Shown: positions 1 to 11,320 of the stretch, one piece after another
Position numbering within the stretch: position 1 is the stretch's first letter
How the letters are laid out: the number at the start of each line of letters is the position of its first letter
Assembly: GCA_027532825.1 (NCBI GenBank)
Contig: JAPZTL010000003.1
Span: 58,365-122,364, forward strand
Length of the DNA stretch: 64,000 nucleotides
DNA from: Silanimonas sp021297925
GTDB lineage: Bacteria; Pseudomonadota; Gammaproteobacteria; Xanthomonadales; Xanthomonadaceae
Direction: 5' to 3'
The notes under the pieces: model-generated
Seen by the model: the letters and a program-made list of their open reading frames with translations, nothing else
Database searches by the model: none
What the model was told of the DNA's origin: nothing
Position numbers and translations under genes: made by a program

Positions 1-2
1 GC

Positions 3-287
3 TCACTCGCCGGAAGCCTTGGCCGGCGCGGGGCTGGCGCTCGCCGGGGCCGGAGAACCGCCACCCGAGCCGCTGTCGGCGAGGTTGCGCTTCTTGTCAC
101 CGTCCTTCTTGAAGTCGGTCTCGTACCAGCCGCCGCCGGCGAGGCGGAACTGCGGGGCGGTCAGCTGGCGGCCCACCGACCCCTCCGCGCCGCAGGACGG
201 ACAGGTGGTGGGATCGGCGTCGGACAGCTTCTGCAGGCGCTCGAAGTCGTGGCCACAGGCCGAGCAGGCGAAGGCGTAGATGGGCAT
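3..287 (-). CDS. FmdB-family zinc-ribbon protein
   Basis: A 94-residue protein with the FmdB/CxxC_CxxC zinc-ribbon signature at its N-terminus: it starts MPIYAFAC and has two CxxC pairs (C8/C11 and C29/C32) that should bind one zinc ion. The rest is a short basic stretch and a low-complexity Gly/Ser/Pro/Ala tail from about residue 72. Members are putative regulatory or nucleic-acid-binding proteins of unproven role. The ATG at 287 was chosen because the family begins exactly at this MPxYxF motif, although the frame stays open upstream. It lies 86 bases downstream of the ABC-F gene on the same strand. Confidence 0.9.
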   Translation of the reverse strand: MPIYAFACSACGHDFERLQKLSDADPTTCPSCGAEGSVGRQLTAPQFRLAGGGWYETDFKKDGDKKRNLADSGSGGGSPAPASASPAPAKASGE

Positions 288-373
288 GGCGGGCGGGTTC
301 CGTGGCGAATCGCTGCGGGCAGCGATGGGGTCGGCGGGGCGGGAATTCAAGCGCTGCCCCGGGGCAGCGCCGA

Positions 374-2302
374 TCAGCCGCCCTCGATCTTCTCCGCGAG
401 GTCCAGCCACTCCAACTCGAGGCTTCCGCGCTCGGCCTGCAGCGCGTCGCGGCGCTGGCCGAGCGCTGCGAGGGCCTGGGCAGCCTGCGCACCGCCCCTG
501 GACGCAGCGGCGGCCAGTTCGGCGTCCAGCACGTCGGCTTCGGCGGCCAACGAGGCCAGCCGGGCTTCCACGGCGGCGTAGCGCTTCTTGGTGGCCCCGT
601 CCACCGGCTTGGCGGGCTTCGCCGCGGCCGGAGGGGGCGGCGGCGCGGCGGGTGCGGCCTTCGACACCGGCTTCGCCTCCGCGGCCCTCGCCTTCGCACT
701 GGCATTGTTGCCGCGCTGCTTGAGCCAGGTGGCGTAGGCGTCGAGGTCTTCGTCGTAGGGCTCGACGATGCCGTCGGCCACGCGCACGTAGCGGTCGCAG
801 ACGAGGCCGATGAGATGCCGGTCGTGCGAGACCATCACGATGGCGCCGTCGAAGTCGGCCAGCGCCTCGGCCAGCGCTTCGCGCATCTCGAGGTCGAGGT
901 GGTTGGTCGGTTCGTCGAGCAGCAGCACGTTCGGCTTGCGCCACGCGATCATCGCCAAGGCCAGACGCGCACGCTCGCCGCCGGAGAAGCCGTCGATCAC
1001 CTCGAAGGCGCGATCGCCGGGGAAGTTCCACTTGCCGAGGAAATCGCGGAAATCCTGCGTCGCCGTGTTCGGCGCGATCATCCGCAGGTGGTCGATCGGC
1101 GTCTGCCCCTCGTGCAGCGATTCGACCGTGTGCTGGGCGAAGTAGCCGATCACGAGGTCCGGGTGGCCGGTGCGCTCGCCGGACAGCAGCGGCAGTTCAC
1201 CCACCAGCGTCTTCACCAGCGTGGATTTACCCGCGCCGTTCGGGCCGAGAAGGCCGAGGCGGTCGCCGGCTTCGATCGACAGGCCGACATTGCCGAGGAT
1301 CTTGGTGACGCCGCCCTCGCCCTTCTCGTTGGCGGTGTAGCCGCAGTCGGCGTCGCGCAGCTGGATCAGCGTGGTGGGCTGCTTCAGCGGCACCGGGAAA
1401 TCGATGCGCACCTCGCGCTCGGCGCGCACCGCTTCGGTGCCCGCCAGCTTCTCGAGGCGCTTCATGCGGCTCTGCGCCTGCTTGGCCTTGCTCGCCTTGG
1501 CCTTGAAGCGGTCGATGAAGGCCTGCAGGTGGGCGCGCTCGGCCTGCTCCTTCTCGTGCGCGATCTGCTGCAGGCGAAGATGCTCGGCGCGCTGGCGCTC
1601 GAAGGCGGTGTAGCCGCCGACGTAGGTCTTGGCCTTGCCCTCGTGCAGGTGCAGCGTGTGGGTGCAGAGGCCGTCGAGGAACTCGCGGTCGTGCGAGATC
1701 ACCAGCAGGGTGCCGGGGTAGCTGCGCAGCCACTCCTCGAGCCAGAGCACGGCGTCGAGGTCGAGGTGGTTGGTGGGCTCGTCGAGCAACAGCAGGTCGG
1801 AGGGCGTCATCAGCGCCCGCGCGACGTTCAGGCGCACGCGCCAGCCGCCGGAGAACTCGCCTACCGGCGTGTCGTGCGTGTGCGAGGGGAAACCGAGGCC
1901 GTGCAGCAGCTTGGCCGCGCGCGAGGGCGCGTCGTAGCCGTTGAGCTCGGCCAGCAGGGTGTGCGCCTCGGCGACCTTCTCGTAGTCCTCGGCGGCCATG
2001 GCCTCGGCCTCCATGCGGATGGCCGCGTGGACGGCCTCGTCCCCGGAGAGCACGAAGTCGAGCGCCGGGTCCGGCAGGGCCGGGGTCTCCTGCGCCACCG
2101 AGGCCATGCGCAGCTTGTTCGGCCGGTCGATGTCGCCCTTGTCGGGCTCGATCTCGCCCCGCACGGCGGCGAACAGGCTGGACTTGCCGCAGCCGTTGCG
2201 GCCGATGACGCCGACCCGCCATCCGGCGTGCAGGGTCAGGTCGACGTCGGAAAAAAGCAGGCGGGGCCCTCGGCGGAGGGCCAGATTCTTGAAGGCGAGC
2301 AT
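374..2302 (-). CDS. ABC-F family ATPase (YheS/Uup-like)
   Basis: A 642-residue soluble protein with two ABC ATPase domains and no membrane segment, the ABC-F layout of ribosome-associated translation factors. Domain 1 has Walker A GRNGCGKSS (34-42), signature SGGWR (151-155) and Walker B ending DEPTNHLD (about 174). Domain 2 has GPNGAGKST (353-361), SGGER (440-444) and a second DEPTNHLD (about 463). Between them is the charged linker (about 245-300) that contacts tRNA in this family. A Pro/Ala-rich stretch (550-560) leads to a C-terminal coiled coil. The ATG at 2302 gives the usual MLxFxNLxLRRG start. YheS-like is the best fit; ribosome rescue is inferred from the family. Confidence 0.93.
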   Translation of the reverse strand: MLAFKNLALRRGPRLLFSDVDLTLHAGWRVGVIGRNGCGKSSLFAAVRGEIEPDKGDIDRPNKLRMASVAQETPALPDPALDFVLSGDEAVHAAIRMEAEAMAAEDYEKVAEAHTLLAELNGYDAPSRAAKLLHGLGFPSHTHDTPVGEFSGGWRVRLNVARALMTPSDLLLLDEPTNHLDLDAVLWLEEWLRSYPGTLLVISHDREFLDGLCTHTLHLHEGKAKTYVGGYTAFERQRAEHLRLQQIAHEKEQAERAHLQAFIDRFKAKASKAKQAQSRMKRLEKLAGTEAVRAEREVRIDFPVPLKQPTTLIQLRDADCGYTANEKGEGGVTKILGNVGLSIEAGDRLGLLGPNGAGKSTLVKTLVGELPLLSGERTGHPDLVIGYFAQHTVESLHEGQTPIDHLRMIAPNTATQDFRDFLGKWNFPGDRAFEVIDGFSGGERARLALAMIAWRKPNVLLLDEPTNHLDLEMREALAEALADFDGAIVMVSHDRHLIGLVCDRYVRVADGIVEPYDEDLDAYATWLKQRGNNASAKARAAEAKPVSKAAPAAPPPPPAAAKPAKPVDGATKKRYAAVEARLASLAAEADVLDAELAAAASRGGAQAAQALAALGQRRDALQAERGSLELEWLDLAEKIEGG

Positions 2303-2350
2303 GCCAGGCAGTCTACCGGAGGGACCGCCCGACCTCCGAGCCATCACACG

Positions 2351-2369
2351 ACATGCACGCTTGGCATGT
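2351..2369. promoter_or_regulatory. Inverted repeat in divergent promoter region
   Basis: The 119-base region between the ABC-F gene (minus) and a TonB-dependent receptor (plus) contains ACATGC, seven bases, then GCATGT, a perfect 6+6 inverted repeat of operator-like size. A T-rich run follows at about 2390-2397, about 25 bases before the receptor start codon. No family of regulator is recognised from the sequence; the operator role is an inference. Confidence 0.35.
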
Positions 2370-2421
2370 ATCCCTCACGGGCCGTTTCTCTTTTTTTAAC
2401 GCCAACACCCGGAGCCCACGC

Positions 2422-5019
<2,598 letters not shown>

Positions 5020-5027
5020 GCCCCGTG

Positions 5028-5048
5028 GGCGCCGGCCCGGCCGGCGCC
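5028..5048. terminator. Perfect hairpin between convergent genes
   Basis: GGCGCCGGCC, one base, GGCCGGCGCC forms a perfect 10-bp G+C-only stem in the 33 bases between the receptor stop and the photolyase-family stop. It has no T-tract on either strand, so it may serve both directions inefficiently or need a factor. The position between convergent stops supports a terminator role. Confidence 0.5.
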
Positions 5049-5052
5049 TGCT

Positions 5053-6684
5053 TCAGCCGAACAGATCGCCCTGCGCCGCCTCCGGCGCGGGGCGTTTCTT
5101 TTCGCGCGCCGGCATGGTGTAGGGCGTCGAGGCATCGAGCCGTGGCCGCACCTGCTTCATCCGGCTGCCGTGCTTCTGCAGCACCGCCCGGGCACCGTCG
5201 CGCATGCCGGGCTGGTCGCGCCACCACGCCGTCAACCGGGCCTTGGCCTCGCGGGCAGCCTGCTCGTGGTCGCGGATCGGTTCGGGATAATCACGGCCGA
5301 GCACCACGCCGTGCTTCGCGAGCTGCGCCGGCGGCAGTTGCCAAGGCAGGTGGACCCATGGGGCCGGCAGGGCCGCGAGTTCGGGCACCCAGCGCCGCAC
5401 GAAGCGGCCGTCCGGGTCCTGGTCGAGGCCCTGCTTCACCGGGTTGTAGATGCGCGGGATGTTGATGCCGGTCACGCCGCTCTGCATCTGCACCTGCGGC
5501 CAGTGGATGCCGGGCTCGTAGTCGGTGAACTGCCGCGCGAGGTGCAGGCCGGTGGCGCGCCAGGGCAGCCACAGGTGGTAGCTGGCCACCGCTACCAGCA
5601 TCGCGCGCATGCGGAAGTTGATCCAGCCGGTGGCACCCAGCATGCGCAGGCAGGCGTCGACGAAGGGCCAACCGGTGGTGCCGGTGCGCCAGGCCTCGAA
5701 GGCGGCGGCGTCGAAGTCGCCTTCCCGCAGGCCGTCGAAGCCGCGGTGCGTGTTGCGGAACTCGATCGCGGGCTCGCTTTCGAGTTTCTGCATGAAGTGG
5801 CCCTGCCAGTGCAGGCGCGATTCGAAGCTCTGCAGCGCCCGCGCCGGCGTGCCGCGGCCCGCCCATTGCGCGGCGCGCGAGGCGGCCACGGCCTCACGGA
5901 TCGACAGCGTGCCGGTGGCGAAGTGCACGGACAGCCGCGAACACACCTTCGGCGCACTGATCGGGCTGCTCATGCCGCGCGAGTACGTCGCCCCGCGGCC
6001 GTCGACGAAGCTGGCCAGCAGGCGCAGCGCCGAAGCGCGCCCGCCGGGCTGGCGGCCGGGGCAGGGGTCGTCGGGCAGGCCCAGCTGGCGCGCGTCCGGC
6101 AGGGCGTCGCAGCGGCGGTCCGACAGCCAGAGCCGCGCCGTGCCTCGGTCCGCCGCCGGCACGCCCGACGCCGTCGCCGTCGCCGTCGTATCGGCTGCAC
6201 GCAGCGCGATCGGCGGGGCCAGCGGTGCCTCGCCATTGTGGCCTTCCCAGCGCCGCGCCCAGCCTTCGCGGCGCCGCAGGCGGCGCACCGTGCTGCCGTT
6301 CGGATGCTCGATGAAGGGGATACCGGCCTCGCGCAGCCACGCGCCAACGCGGCGGTCCCGCGCGAAGGTCCAGGCGTTGCCGGTTTCCTCGTGCGCGTGG
6401 ACTTCGGCAAGACCCAACGTGCGATGCAGCGCCGCGAAGGCCTCGACCGCGTCACCGCGCAGCACCTGCAGCGGCGCACCGAGCACGGCGAGGGCGTCGC
6501 GGAGTTCCAGCAGCGCCTCGCGGAACACCGCCCATTGCCGCGCGCTGGCGTCGTCCTGCCGCCACAGGTCCGGCTCGATCACGTACACCGGCAGCACCGG
6601 CCGCCCGCTGGCCGCCGCGGCGAGCAGCGGCGCGTGGTCGACGGTGCGCAGGTCGCGCTTGAACCAGACGAGGGCGGCGGCCAT
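5053..6684 (-). CDS. Cryptochrome/photolyase family flavoprotein
   Basis: A 543-residue protein. The N-terminal photolyase alpha/beta antenna domain starts ALVWFKRDLRTVDH. The C-terminal half is the FAD-binding helical domain, with TGWPFVDACLRMLGATGWINFRMR and NPVKQGLDQDPDGRFVRRWVPEL-like elements. In the FAD site the line DYEPGIHWPQVQMQSGVTGIN replaces the GGWQWAASTGTD region of class I CPD photolyases. This is typical of a bacterial FAD-binding sister group whose repair activity is less well defined. The ATG at 6684 starts the antenna domain. It is probably blue-light dependent DNA repair or light sensing; which one is not decidable here. It lies 57 bases from the divergent DUF1289 gene. 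Confidence 0.85.
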   Translation of the reverse strand: MAAALVWFKRDLRTVDHAPLLAAAASGRPVLPVYVIEPDLWRQDDASARQWAVFREALLELRDALAVLGAPLQVLRGDAVEAFAALHRTLGLAEVHAHEETGNAWTFARDRRVGAWLREAGIPFIEHPNGSTVRRLRRREGWARRWEGHNGEAPLAPPIALRAADTTATATASGVPAADRGTARLWLSDRRCDALPDARQLGLPDDPCPGRQPGGRASALRLLASFVDGRGATYSRGMSSPISAPKVCSRLSVHFATGTLSIREAVAASRAAQWAGRGTPARALQSFESRLHWQGHFMQKLESEPAIEFRNTHRGFDGLREGDFDAAAFEAWRTGTTGWPFVDACLRMLGATGWINFRMRAMLVAVASYHLWLPWRATGLHLARQFTDYEPGIHWPQVQMQSGVTGINIPRIYNPVKQGLDQDPDGRFVRRWVPELAALPAPWVHLPWQLPPAQLAKHGVVLGRDYPEPIRDHEQAAREAKARLTAWWRDQPGMRDGARAVLQKHGSRMKQVRPRLDASTPYTMPAREKKRPAPEAAQGDLFG

Positions 6685-6741
6685 GGCGAGCAGCCTGCCG
6701 CGACGGATGACGGCGGACGGTGAACGGCCTAGCCTCGGCCC

Positions 6742-6972
6742 ATGCCGCCGCCCCGCCCCCATGACGAGCCGCCCCCCGAGCCCGGCCCCGCCACGCCCTG
6801 CATCCGCCAGTGCTGCCTGGACGACGCCGACGAGTGCATCGGCTGCGGGCGCACCTTGGACGAGATCCGGGACTGGCATTCCGTCGACGCCGCCGGACGG
6901 CAGGCGATCCTCGACCGGGCGAGCGTCCGGCGCGACGCGCGGCGGCGGCGCCACGACGTCGGGGCGGGCTAG
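6742..6972 (+). CDS. DUF1289 small cysteine-rich protein
   Basis: A 76-residue protein with the DUF1289 pattern: CIRQCCLDD, then CIGCGRTLDEI..W, which gives a closely spaced set of cysteines probably binding a metal or Fe-S cluster. The N-terminus is Pro-rich and the C-terminus Arg-rich. Biochemical function is unknown in the family. The stop overlaps the stop of the convergent histidine kinase gene by three bases. It diverges from the photolyase-family gene, and the family is often found next to such genes. Confidence 0.85.
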   Translation: MPPPRPHDEPPPEPGPATPCIRQCCLDDADECIGCGRTLDEIRDWHSVDAAGRQAILDRASVRRDARRRRHDVGAG

Positions 6973-9900
6973 CCGTCGGGCCGAAGGCGGCGCTGCAGCA
7001 GGCTGCGGAGGCGCAGCGGACGCAGCGGCTTGGTCAGGGCCAGCCCCCCCGCCGCCTCGACGGCGCGACGCACGGCGTCGCCGTGGTCGGCACTGACGAC
7101 GAGCCCCAGCCCGTCCGGCCAGCGCACCGCGAGCGCGCGATGCAGGTCGTCGCCGGTGGCCCCGGCATCGAGGTGGAAGTCGAGCAGCCAGGCCTGCGGG
7201 GCGAACGCCGCCGAGACGGCGAGGGCCTCGGCGGGGGTCGCGGCCGTGCGGACCTCGGCCCCCCAACTGTCGAGCAGTGCCGCGGTGGCCGCGAGCACGC
7301 CCGGCTCGTTGTCGACGACGAGGACCCGCAGGGCGAGGCGGCCCTCGTCCAGGGGCGCGACGGCCGGTGCCTCGTCGATGCGCGATGGGACGGGCAGGCG
7401 CGGCAGCACGATCCCGAAGCGGCTGCCCCGTCCTTCACGGGACGCGAGGTGCACCCGGGTGCCCTGCAGGCGCGCGAGGCGATCGGCAATGGCGAGGCCG
7501 AGCCCGAGGCCCTGCCCGCCCCGGTGCAGGCGCCGGAACTCTTCGAACACCAGGCGCTGCTGGTCGGCAGGGATGCCCGGACCGCTGTCGCACACGTCCA
7601 CCGCCACGGCGTGCGGGCCGCGGCGGCGCACGCCCAGCACGATGCCGCCACGGTCCGTGTAGCGCACGGCGTTGGACAGAAAATTCCGCAACACGCGCCG
7701 CAGCAGCTGGGGATCGGCCCGCACCCAGGCCGTCGTCGGGACCCGGCGCAGCGAGAGTCCCTTGGCGCGCGCCAGCACGCCCGCCTCGTCGGCCAGCGCG
7801 GCCAGCATCGGGTCGAGCGCGACCGGAACCGGCCGCGCCTCCAGTCCACCCGCCTCCAGCCGCGAGATGTCGAGAAGGCCGGACAGCAGTTCTTCGGCAG
7901 CCTCGAGGGCACCGTCGACCTGCCCCACCGACGCGGCGAGGTCCGGTTGCCGCGCCCGCAAGGCCAGTCCGTGGGCGAGCAGCCGGGCCGCATGGAGGGG
8001 CTGGGCGAGGTCGTGGCCCACGGCGGCGAGGAAGCGTGTCTTGGCCCGGTTGGCCCGCTCGGCCTCGGCCTTGGCCTCGGCGAGTTCGCGCGTGCGCTCG
8101 GCGACGCGGGCCTCGAGGGTCTCGGCGTCGCGCCGCAAGGCCTCCTCGCTCGCGCGGAACACGGTGACGTCGGTGAACGTGGCCACAAAGCCGCCGTCGG
8201 GCATCGGCTCGCCGCGGATCTCTATGATGGCGTCGCCGATGCGCCGTTCGCTGAGGTAGGGCGTGCCGGCACGCATGTGGGCGAGCCGCGCGTCCAGCGC
8301 GCCGGACACGTCGATGTCCCCGGCGAGCCCACGGCGCAGGTTGTACTCGACGAGGCGCGCGATGGGCGTGCCGGCTTGGAGCAGATCGGCCGGGTAGTCG
8401 AAGAGCTCCCGGTAACGGCGGTTCCACGTCACCAGCCGCAGGTCGCGATCAACGATGCTCAACCCTTGGCTCATGTGCTCGAGCGCGACGCCCAGCAACT
8501 GCTGCTGGCTGCGCAGGCCTTGGGTGGCCTCGTCGACGAGCGCGGCGACCTGCTCCGGCGGAGGGCCTTCCGGATGGCGCAGCGCATCGAGCAGCAGGCG
8601 GGCGGACGAGGCGCCGACGACGGCGGCCAGTTCACGCTCGACCCGCTCGACCGCTCCCTCGCCCAGCCAGCCCTGCCTCGGCGCATCGCCAAGGGCCTGG
8701 GCCAGCCGGTCCGGGCCGAGGAAGCGGCCGGCGAGACGCCGCACCGCGCCCGCCTCGAGCGCGCCGCGGGCCGCCGCGTCGCGCGCCGGCGCCCACGCGG
8801 CGAGCAGCAGCGGCAGCACGGCACCGACGAGCAGGGTCGTCGCCACGCCGCGCGACAGGTCGCTCCAGCCGCCGAGGCCGAACAGGCTCTCCGGCGACAG
8901 GGCGACCAACCCGAACGGGGCGCCAAGCCAGGCCGGACGCGAGCCCGTGGCCTCGAGCAGGACCGGAACGAGCAGCACCCAGGCCCAGGCCGCGAAAGCG
9001 GCGACCAAGCCGGCGAGCACGGCCCACGGCGGCGTCTGCGGCCGCCAGAGGGCGAAGCCGAGCGCCGGCGCAAGGGCGGCCAGCGCGGAGAAGCTCAAGG
9101 CCCCTATGTCGGCCAGCGCCTCGGCATCGCCGAGCTGGCGGCTGTAGGCCCAGGCAAGGAAGAGCACCGCGGCGATCGCGACGCGGCGCTGCCGCAACAC
9201 CGCGCCTCGCAGGTCGCCTTCCCCCCGGCCCCAGCCGCCTCGCGCACGCAGCGGCGTGAGCCAGTGGTTGCCGATCATCACGCTGAGCGTGATCGTCGCC
9301 AGCACCAGCATGCCGGTCGCCGCCGACAGGCCACCGAGGAAGGCCAGCAAGGCCATGCCCGGCGCGCCCTCGGACAGCGGCAGGGCCAGCACGTAGAGGT
9401 CGGCCGGCACGCCGAGCGGCCCGAGCGACGCTTCACCGGCCTTGGCCAAGGGCAGGACCGGCAGGGCGATCAGCACGAGGTAGAGCGGGAACAGCCAGCG
9501 CGCGATGGCGAGATGGCGGTCCTCGCGGGCCTCGACGAAGCCGACATGGAACTGGTGCGGCAGGACCGCCATGGCGAGGGCGCCGAGCAGCACGAGGGCG
9601 GGAAACCCCGCCGTCCCGGCGGGCAGGTCGGGCAGCGGGGGCGGGGGCGGCGCGTCCCGCCACAGGAGCCAGAGGCCGAGCGCGAGCATCGCGATCAGCT
9701 TCAGCACCGACTCCGCCGCCATCGCGAGGATGAGCCCGCGGTTGTGTTCCACCGCCGACGCCCGGCGGGTGCCGAACAGCATGGCGAACGCCGCCATCGC
9801 GATCGCCACGTACAGCGCGCCGTCCTCGCCGACCGGCGCGGACAGATCGGTGCCGCGCGTAAGCAGGCCGTGGCTCATCGCGACGGCCTTCAGCTGCAGC

Positions 9901-10292
9901 GCGAGGTAGGGGACCATCCCGAGCACCGCGATGGCGGTGACCCCCGCCGCCAGCGCGCTGCTGCGTCCGAGCCGCGTGGCGATCAGGTCGGCCAGCGAGG
10001 TGGTGTTCGACTCGCGTGCCAGGCGGAAGATCCGCCGGACCACCGGGAAAGCCAGGGCGTACAGCGCGATCGTGCCGAGGAAGGTGGGCGGCAGCGCCCA
10101 ACCGGAATCGCGCGCCTGCTGCACGGTGCCGAAGAAGGTCCAGCTGGTGCAGTAGACGGCGAGCGACAGGGCGAAGACCACGCCCCAGCGCGAGGCGAAG
10201 GCCTGCGGGTGGCGCTCGCCCCAAAGCGCCACGCCGAACAGGCCGCCGAGCCAGACGAGGGCCGCGAGCAGCACCATGCCCTCATGCGGCAT
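6969..10292 (-). CDS. Hybrid histidine kinase with symporter-like sensor
   Basis: An 1107-residue membrane sensor. Residues 1-500 form about 12-13 membrane segments of the sodium:solute symporter (SLC5) type, including YCTSWTFFGTV near 47-57. A PAS domain covers about 600-720, followed by a coiled coil. HisKA has the phospho-acceptor H760 in VGHDLAQPL. The ATPase has N-box N870/N874, DSGPGIP (902-908) and GQGLGLGLAI (926-935). A C-terminal receiver has D1038. This is the domain order of CrbS/MxtR, known to sense acetate-type metabolism with a LuxR-type partner. It is the last gene of an operon with the receptor and depolymerase genes (24 bases after the depolymerase stop), so its input is probably 3-hydroxybutyrate or its products. 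A second in-frame ATG lies 15 bases inside. Confidence 0.92.
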   Translation of the reverse strand: MPHEGMVLLAALVWLGGLFGVALWGERHPQAFASRWGVVFALSLAVYCTSWTFFGTVQQARDSGWALPPTFLGTIALYALAFPVVRRIFRLARESNTTSLADLIATRLGRSSALAAGVTAIAVLGMVPYLALQLKAVAMSHGLLTRGTDLSAPVGEDGALYVAIAMAAFAMLFGTRRASAVEHNRGLILAMAAESVLKLIAMLALGLWLLWRDAPPPPPLPDLPAGTAGFPALVLLGALAMAVLPHQFHVGFVEAREDRHLAIARWLFPLYLVLIALPVLPLAKAGEASLGPLGVPADLYVLALPLSEGAPGMALLAFLGGLSAATGMLVLATITLSVMIGNHWLTPLRARGGWGRGEGDLRGAVLRQRRVAIAAVLFLAWAYSRQLGDAEALADIGALSFSALAALAPALGFALWRPQTPPWAVLAGLVAAFAAWAWVLLVPVLLEATGSRPAWLGAPFGLVALSPESLFGLGGWSDLSRGVATTLLVGAVLPLLLAAWAPARDAAARGALEAGAVRRLAGRFLGPDRLAQALGDAPRQGWLGEGAVERVERELAAVVGASSARLLLDALRHPEGPPPEQVAALVDEATQGLRSQQQLLGVALEHMSQGLSIVDRDLRLVTWNRRYRELFDYPADLLQAGTPIARLVEYNLRRGLAGDIDVSGALDARLAHMRAGTPYLSERRIGDAIIEIRGEPMPDGGFVATFTDVTVFRASEEALRRDAETLEARVAERTRELAEAKAEAERANRAKTRFLAAVGHDLAQPLHAARLLAHGLALRARQPDLAASVGQVDGALEAAEELLSGLLDISRLEAGGLEARPVPVALDPMLAALADEAGVLARAKGLSLRRVPTTAWVRADPQLLRRVLRNFLSNAVRYTDRGGIVLGVRRRGPHAVAVDVCDSGPGIPADQQRLVFEEFRRLHRGGQGLGLGLAIADRLARLQGTRVHLASREGRGSRFGIVLPRLPVPSRIDEAPAVAPLDEGRLALRVLVVDNEPGVLAATAALLDSWGAEVRTAATPAEALAVSAAFAPQAWLLDFHLDAGATGDDLHRALAVRWPDGLGLVVSADHGDAVRRAVEAAGGLALTKPLRPLRLRSLLQRRLRPDG

Positions 10293-10316
10293 GTGGGCTC
10301 CCGGCGCGGCCGCGCG

Positions 10317-11318
10317 TCAACGTTCGGCGAGACGGTCGAGCACGCGCGCGACGAAGGCGACCTGCCCGCCCGCGCGGGTGTCGTAGTCGGCGCCGCCGTA
10401 GCCCCACCAGTCCCAGCATGATTTCGGATTCAGCGGCACGTAGCTCGATCGCGTTTGAGGATAGACGACGATCAGGCGGTACACGTCGGCCCAACGATTG
10501 AAGCCGGCATCGCGGACAAAGGCGTCGCCCACCGAGGCCGCATCCTGCTGGCAGCCGTGGAAGACCAGCAGGGCCCCGCAGCCGCCGGCGGCACAGGCCT
10601 CCGGGACGTAGGCGTAACCGCTGCGGGCAAGCCCCTCGGCGCCGCCCTCGGGAAGGAGGGCGCGCTGGTCGAAGGCGACGGGCGCCCCGGTCGCGCGATC
10701 GGCCGCCGGCGCCGGCGGCGGGCCGAACAGCGCCGCCATCGCCAGCCCCGCGCCGTCGATGCCGCAGCGGCCGAGGTAGGGCGAGGCCGGGGCGAGGCAA
10801 TCGCCACCGGCATCGAGCGTGGGCAGGAGGTGCCCCACGGGCCGACCGGCATCCACCGTCAGCACGAGGTCGTCACCGGCCAGCCCCCGGTACACCGCCT
10901 CGGTGGCCGCGGCGAGCCCCGGGGCCACGGCGCCGTCCCTGGCACCGTGGAAGACGAACACGCGGTCGTCGCCAAGGCCGGCGAGCGGATCGATGGCCCC
11001 GGACGCGGCCTTGGCCTTCGCGGCCTCGACCAAGGCCTCCAAGGACGGCACCGGGGTGCCGGCCATGCAGGCGCCGAGGGCGACCTCGAGGTCGCCACGC
11101 GCGCAACCGTAGGGCCCGCCGGCGAACAGGGCCGCGCCGTGCACGCGCGAGGAGAGCGCGACATGCACCTGCGTCGCCATGTAGGCCCCTGACGAGAGGC
11201 CGGCGACGGCCACCCGGTCGACGTCGATGGCCGCCGCCGGCAGGGGCGGCGCCGCTGGACCGCCGCACGCCGCGAGGCCCGCGGCGAGCGCCAGGACGAC
11301 CGCGCGACGCGTGACCAC
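10317..11318 (-). CDS. PHB-depolymerase-family lipoprotein
   Basis: A 333-residue esterase of the polyhydroxybutyrate depolymerase family resembling periplasmic depolymerases. The nucleophile motif GLSSG (S41) sits in AVAGLSSGAYMA. A GARDG segment probably carries the Asp. The C-terminal LLVFHGCQQD and NPKSCWDWWGYGG blocks are typical of this family. A lipobox, LAAC (C17), ends the signal peptide, so it should be lipid-anchored. There is no separate substrate-binding domain, so soluble oligomers or amorphous polymer are likelier substrates than crystalline granules. No ATG fits; the GTG at 11318 lies two bases after the stop of the receptor gene, which implies translational coupling, and places the signal peptide correctly. 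Confidence 0.85.
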   Translation of the reverse strand: MVTRRAVVLALAAGLAACGGPAAPPLPAAAIDVDRVAVAGLSSGAYMATQVHVALSSRVHGAALFAGGPYGCARGDLEVALGACMAGTPVPSLEALVEAAKAKAASGAIDPLAGLGDDRVFVFHGARDGAVAPGLAAATEAVYRGLAGDDLVLTVDAGRPVGHLLPTLDAGGDCLAPASPYLGRCGIDGAGLAMAALFGPPPAPAADRATGAPVAFDQRALLPEGGAEGLARSGYAYVPEACAAGGCGALLVFHGCQQDAASVGDAFVRDAGFNRWADVYRLIVVYPQTRSSYVPLNPKSCWDWWGYGGADYDTRAGGQVAFVARVLDRLAER

Positions 11319-11320
11319 GG

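Noticed and set aside
6810..10421. Open frame of about 1200 codons opposite the hybrid kinase
   Set aside because: Arg/Gln/Gly-rich nonsense protein; the minus strand encodes a complete sensor kinase with all catalytic motifs.
10317..11318. Starting the depolymerase at an upstream ATG inside the receptor gene
   Set aside because: The upstream frame is a shadow of the receptor gene; the GTG at 11318 yields a proper lipoprotein signal.
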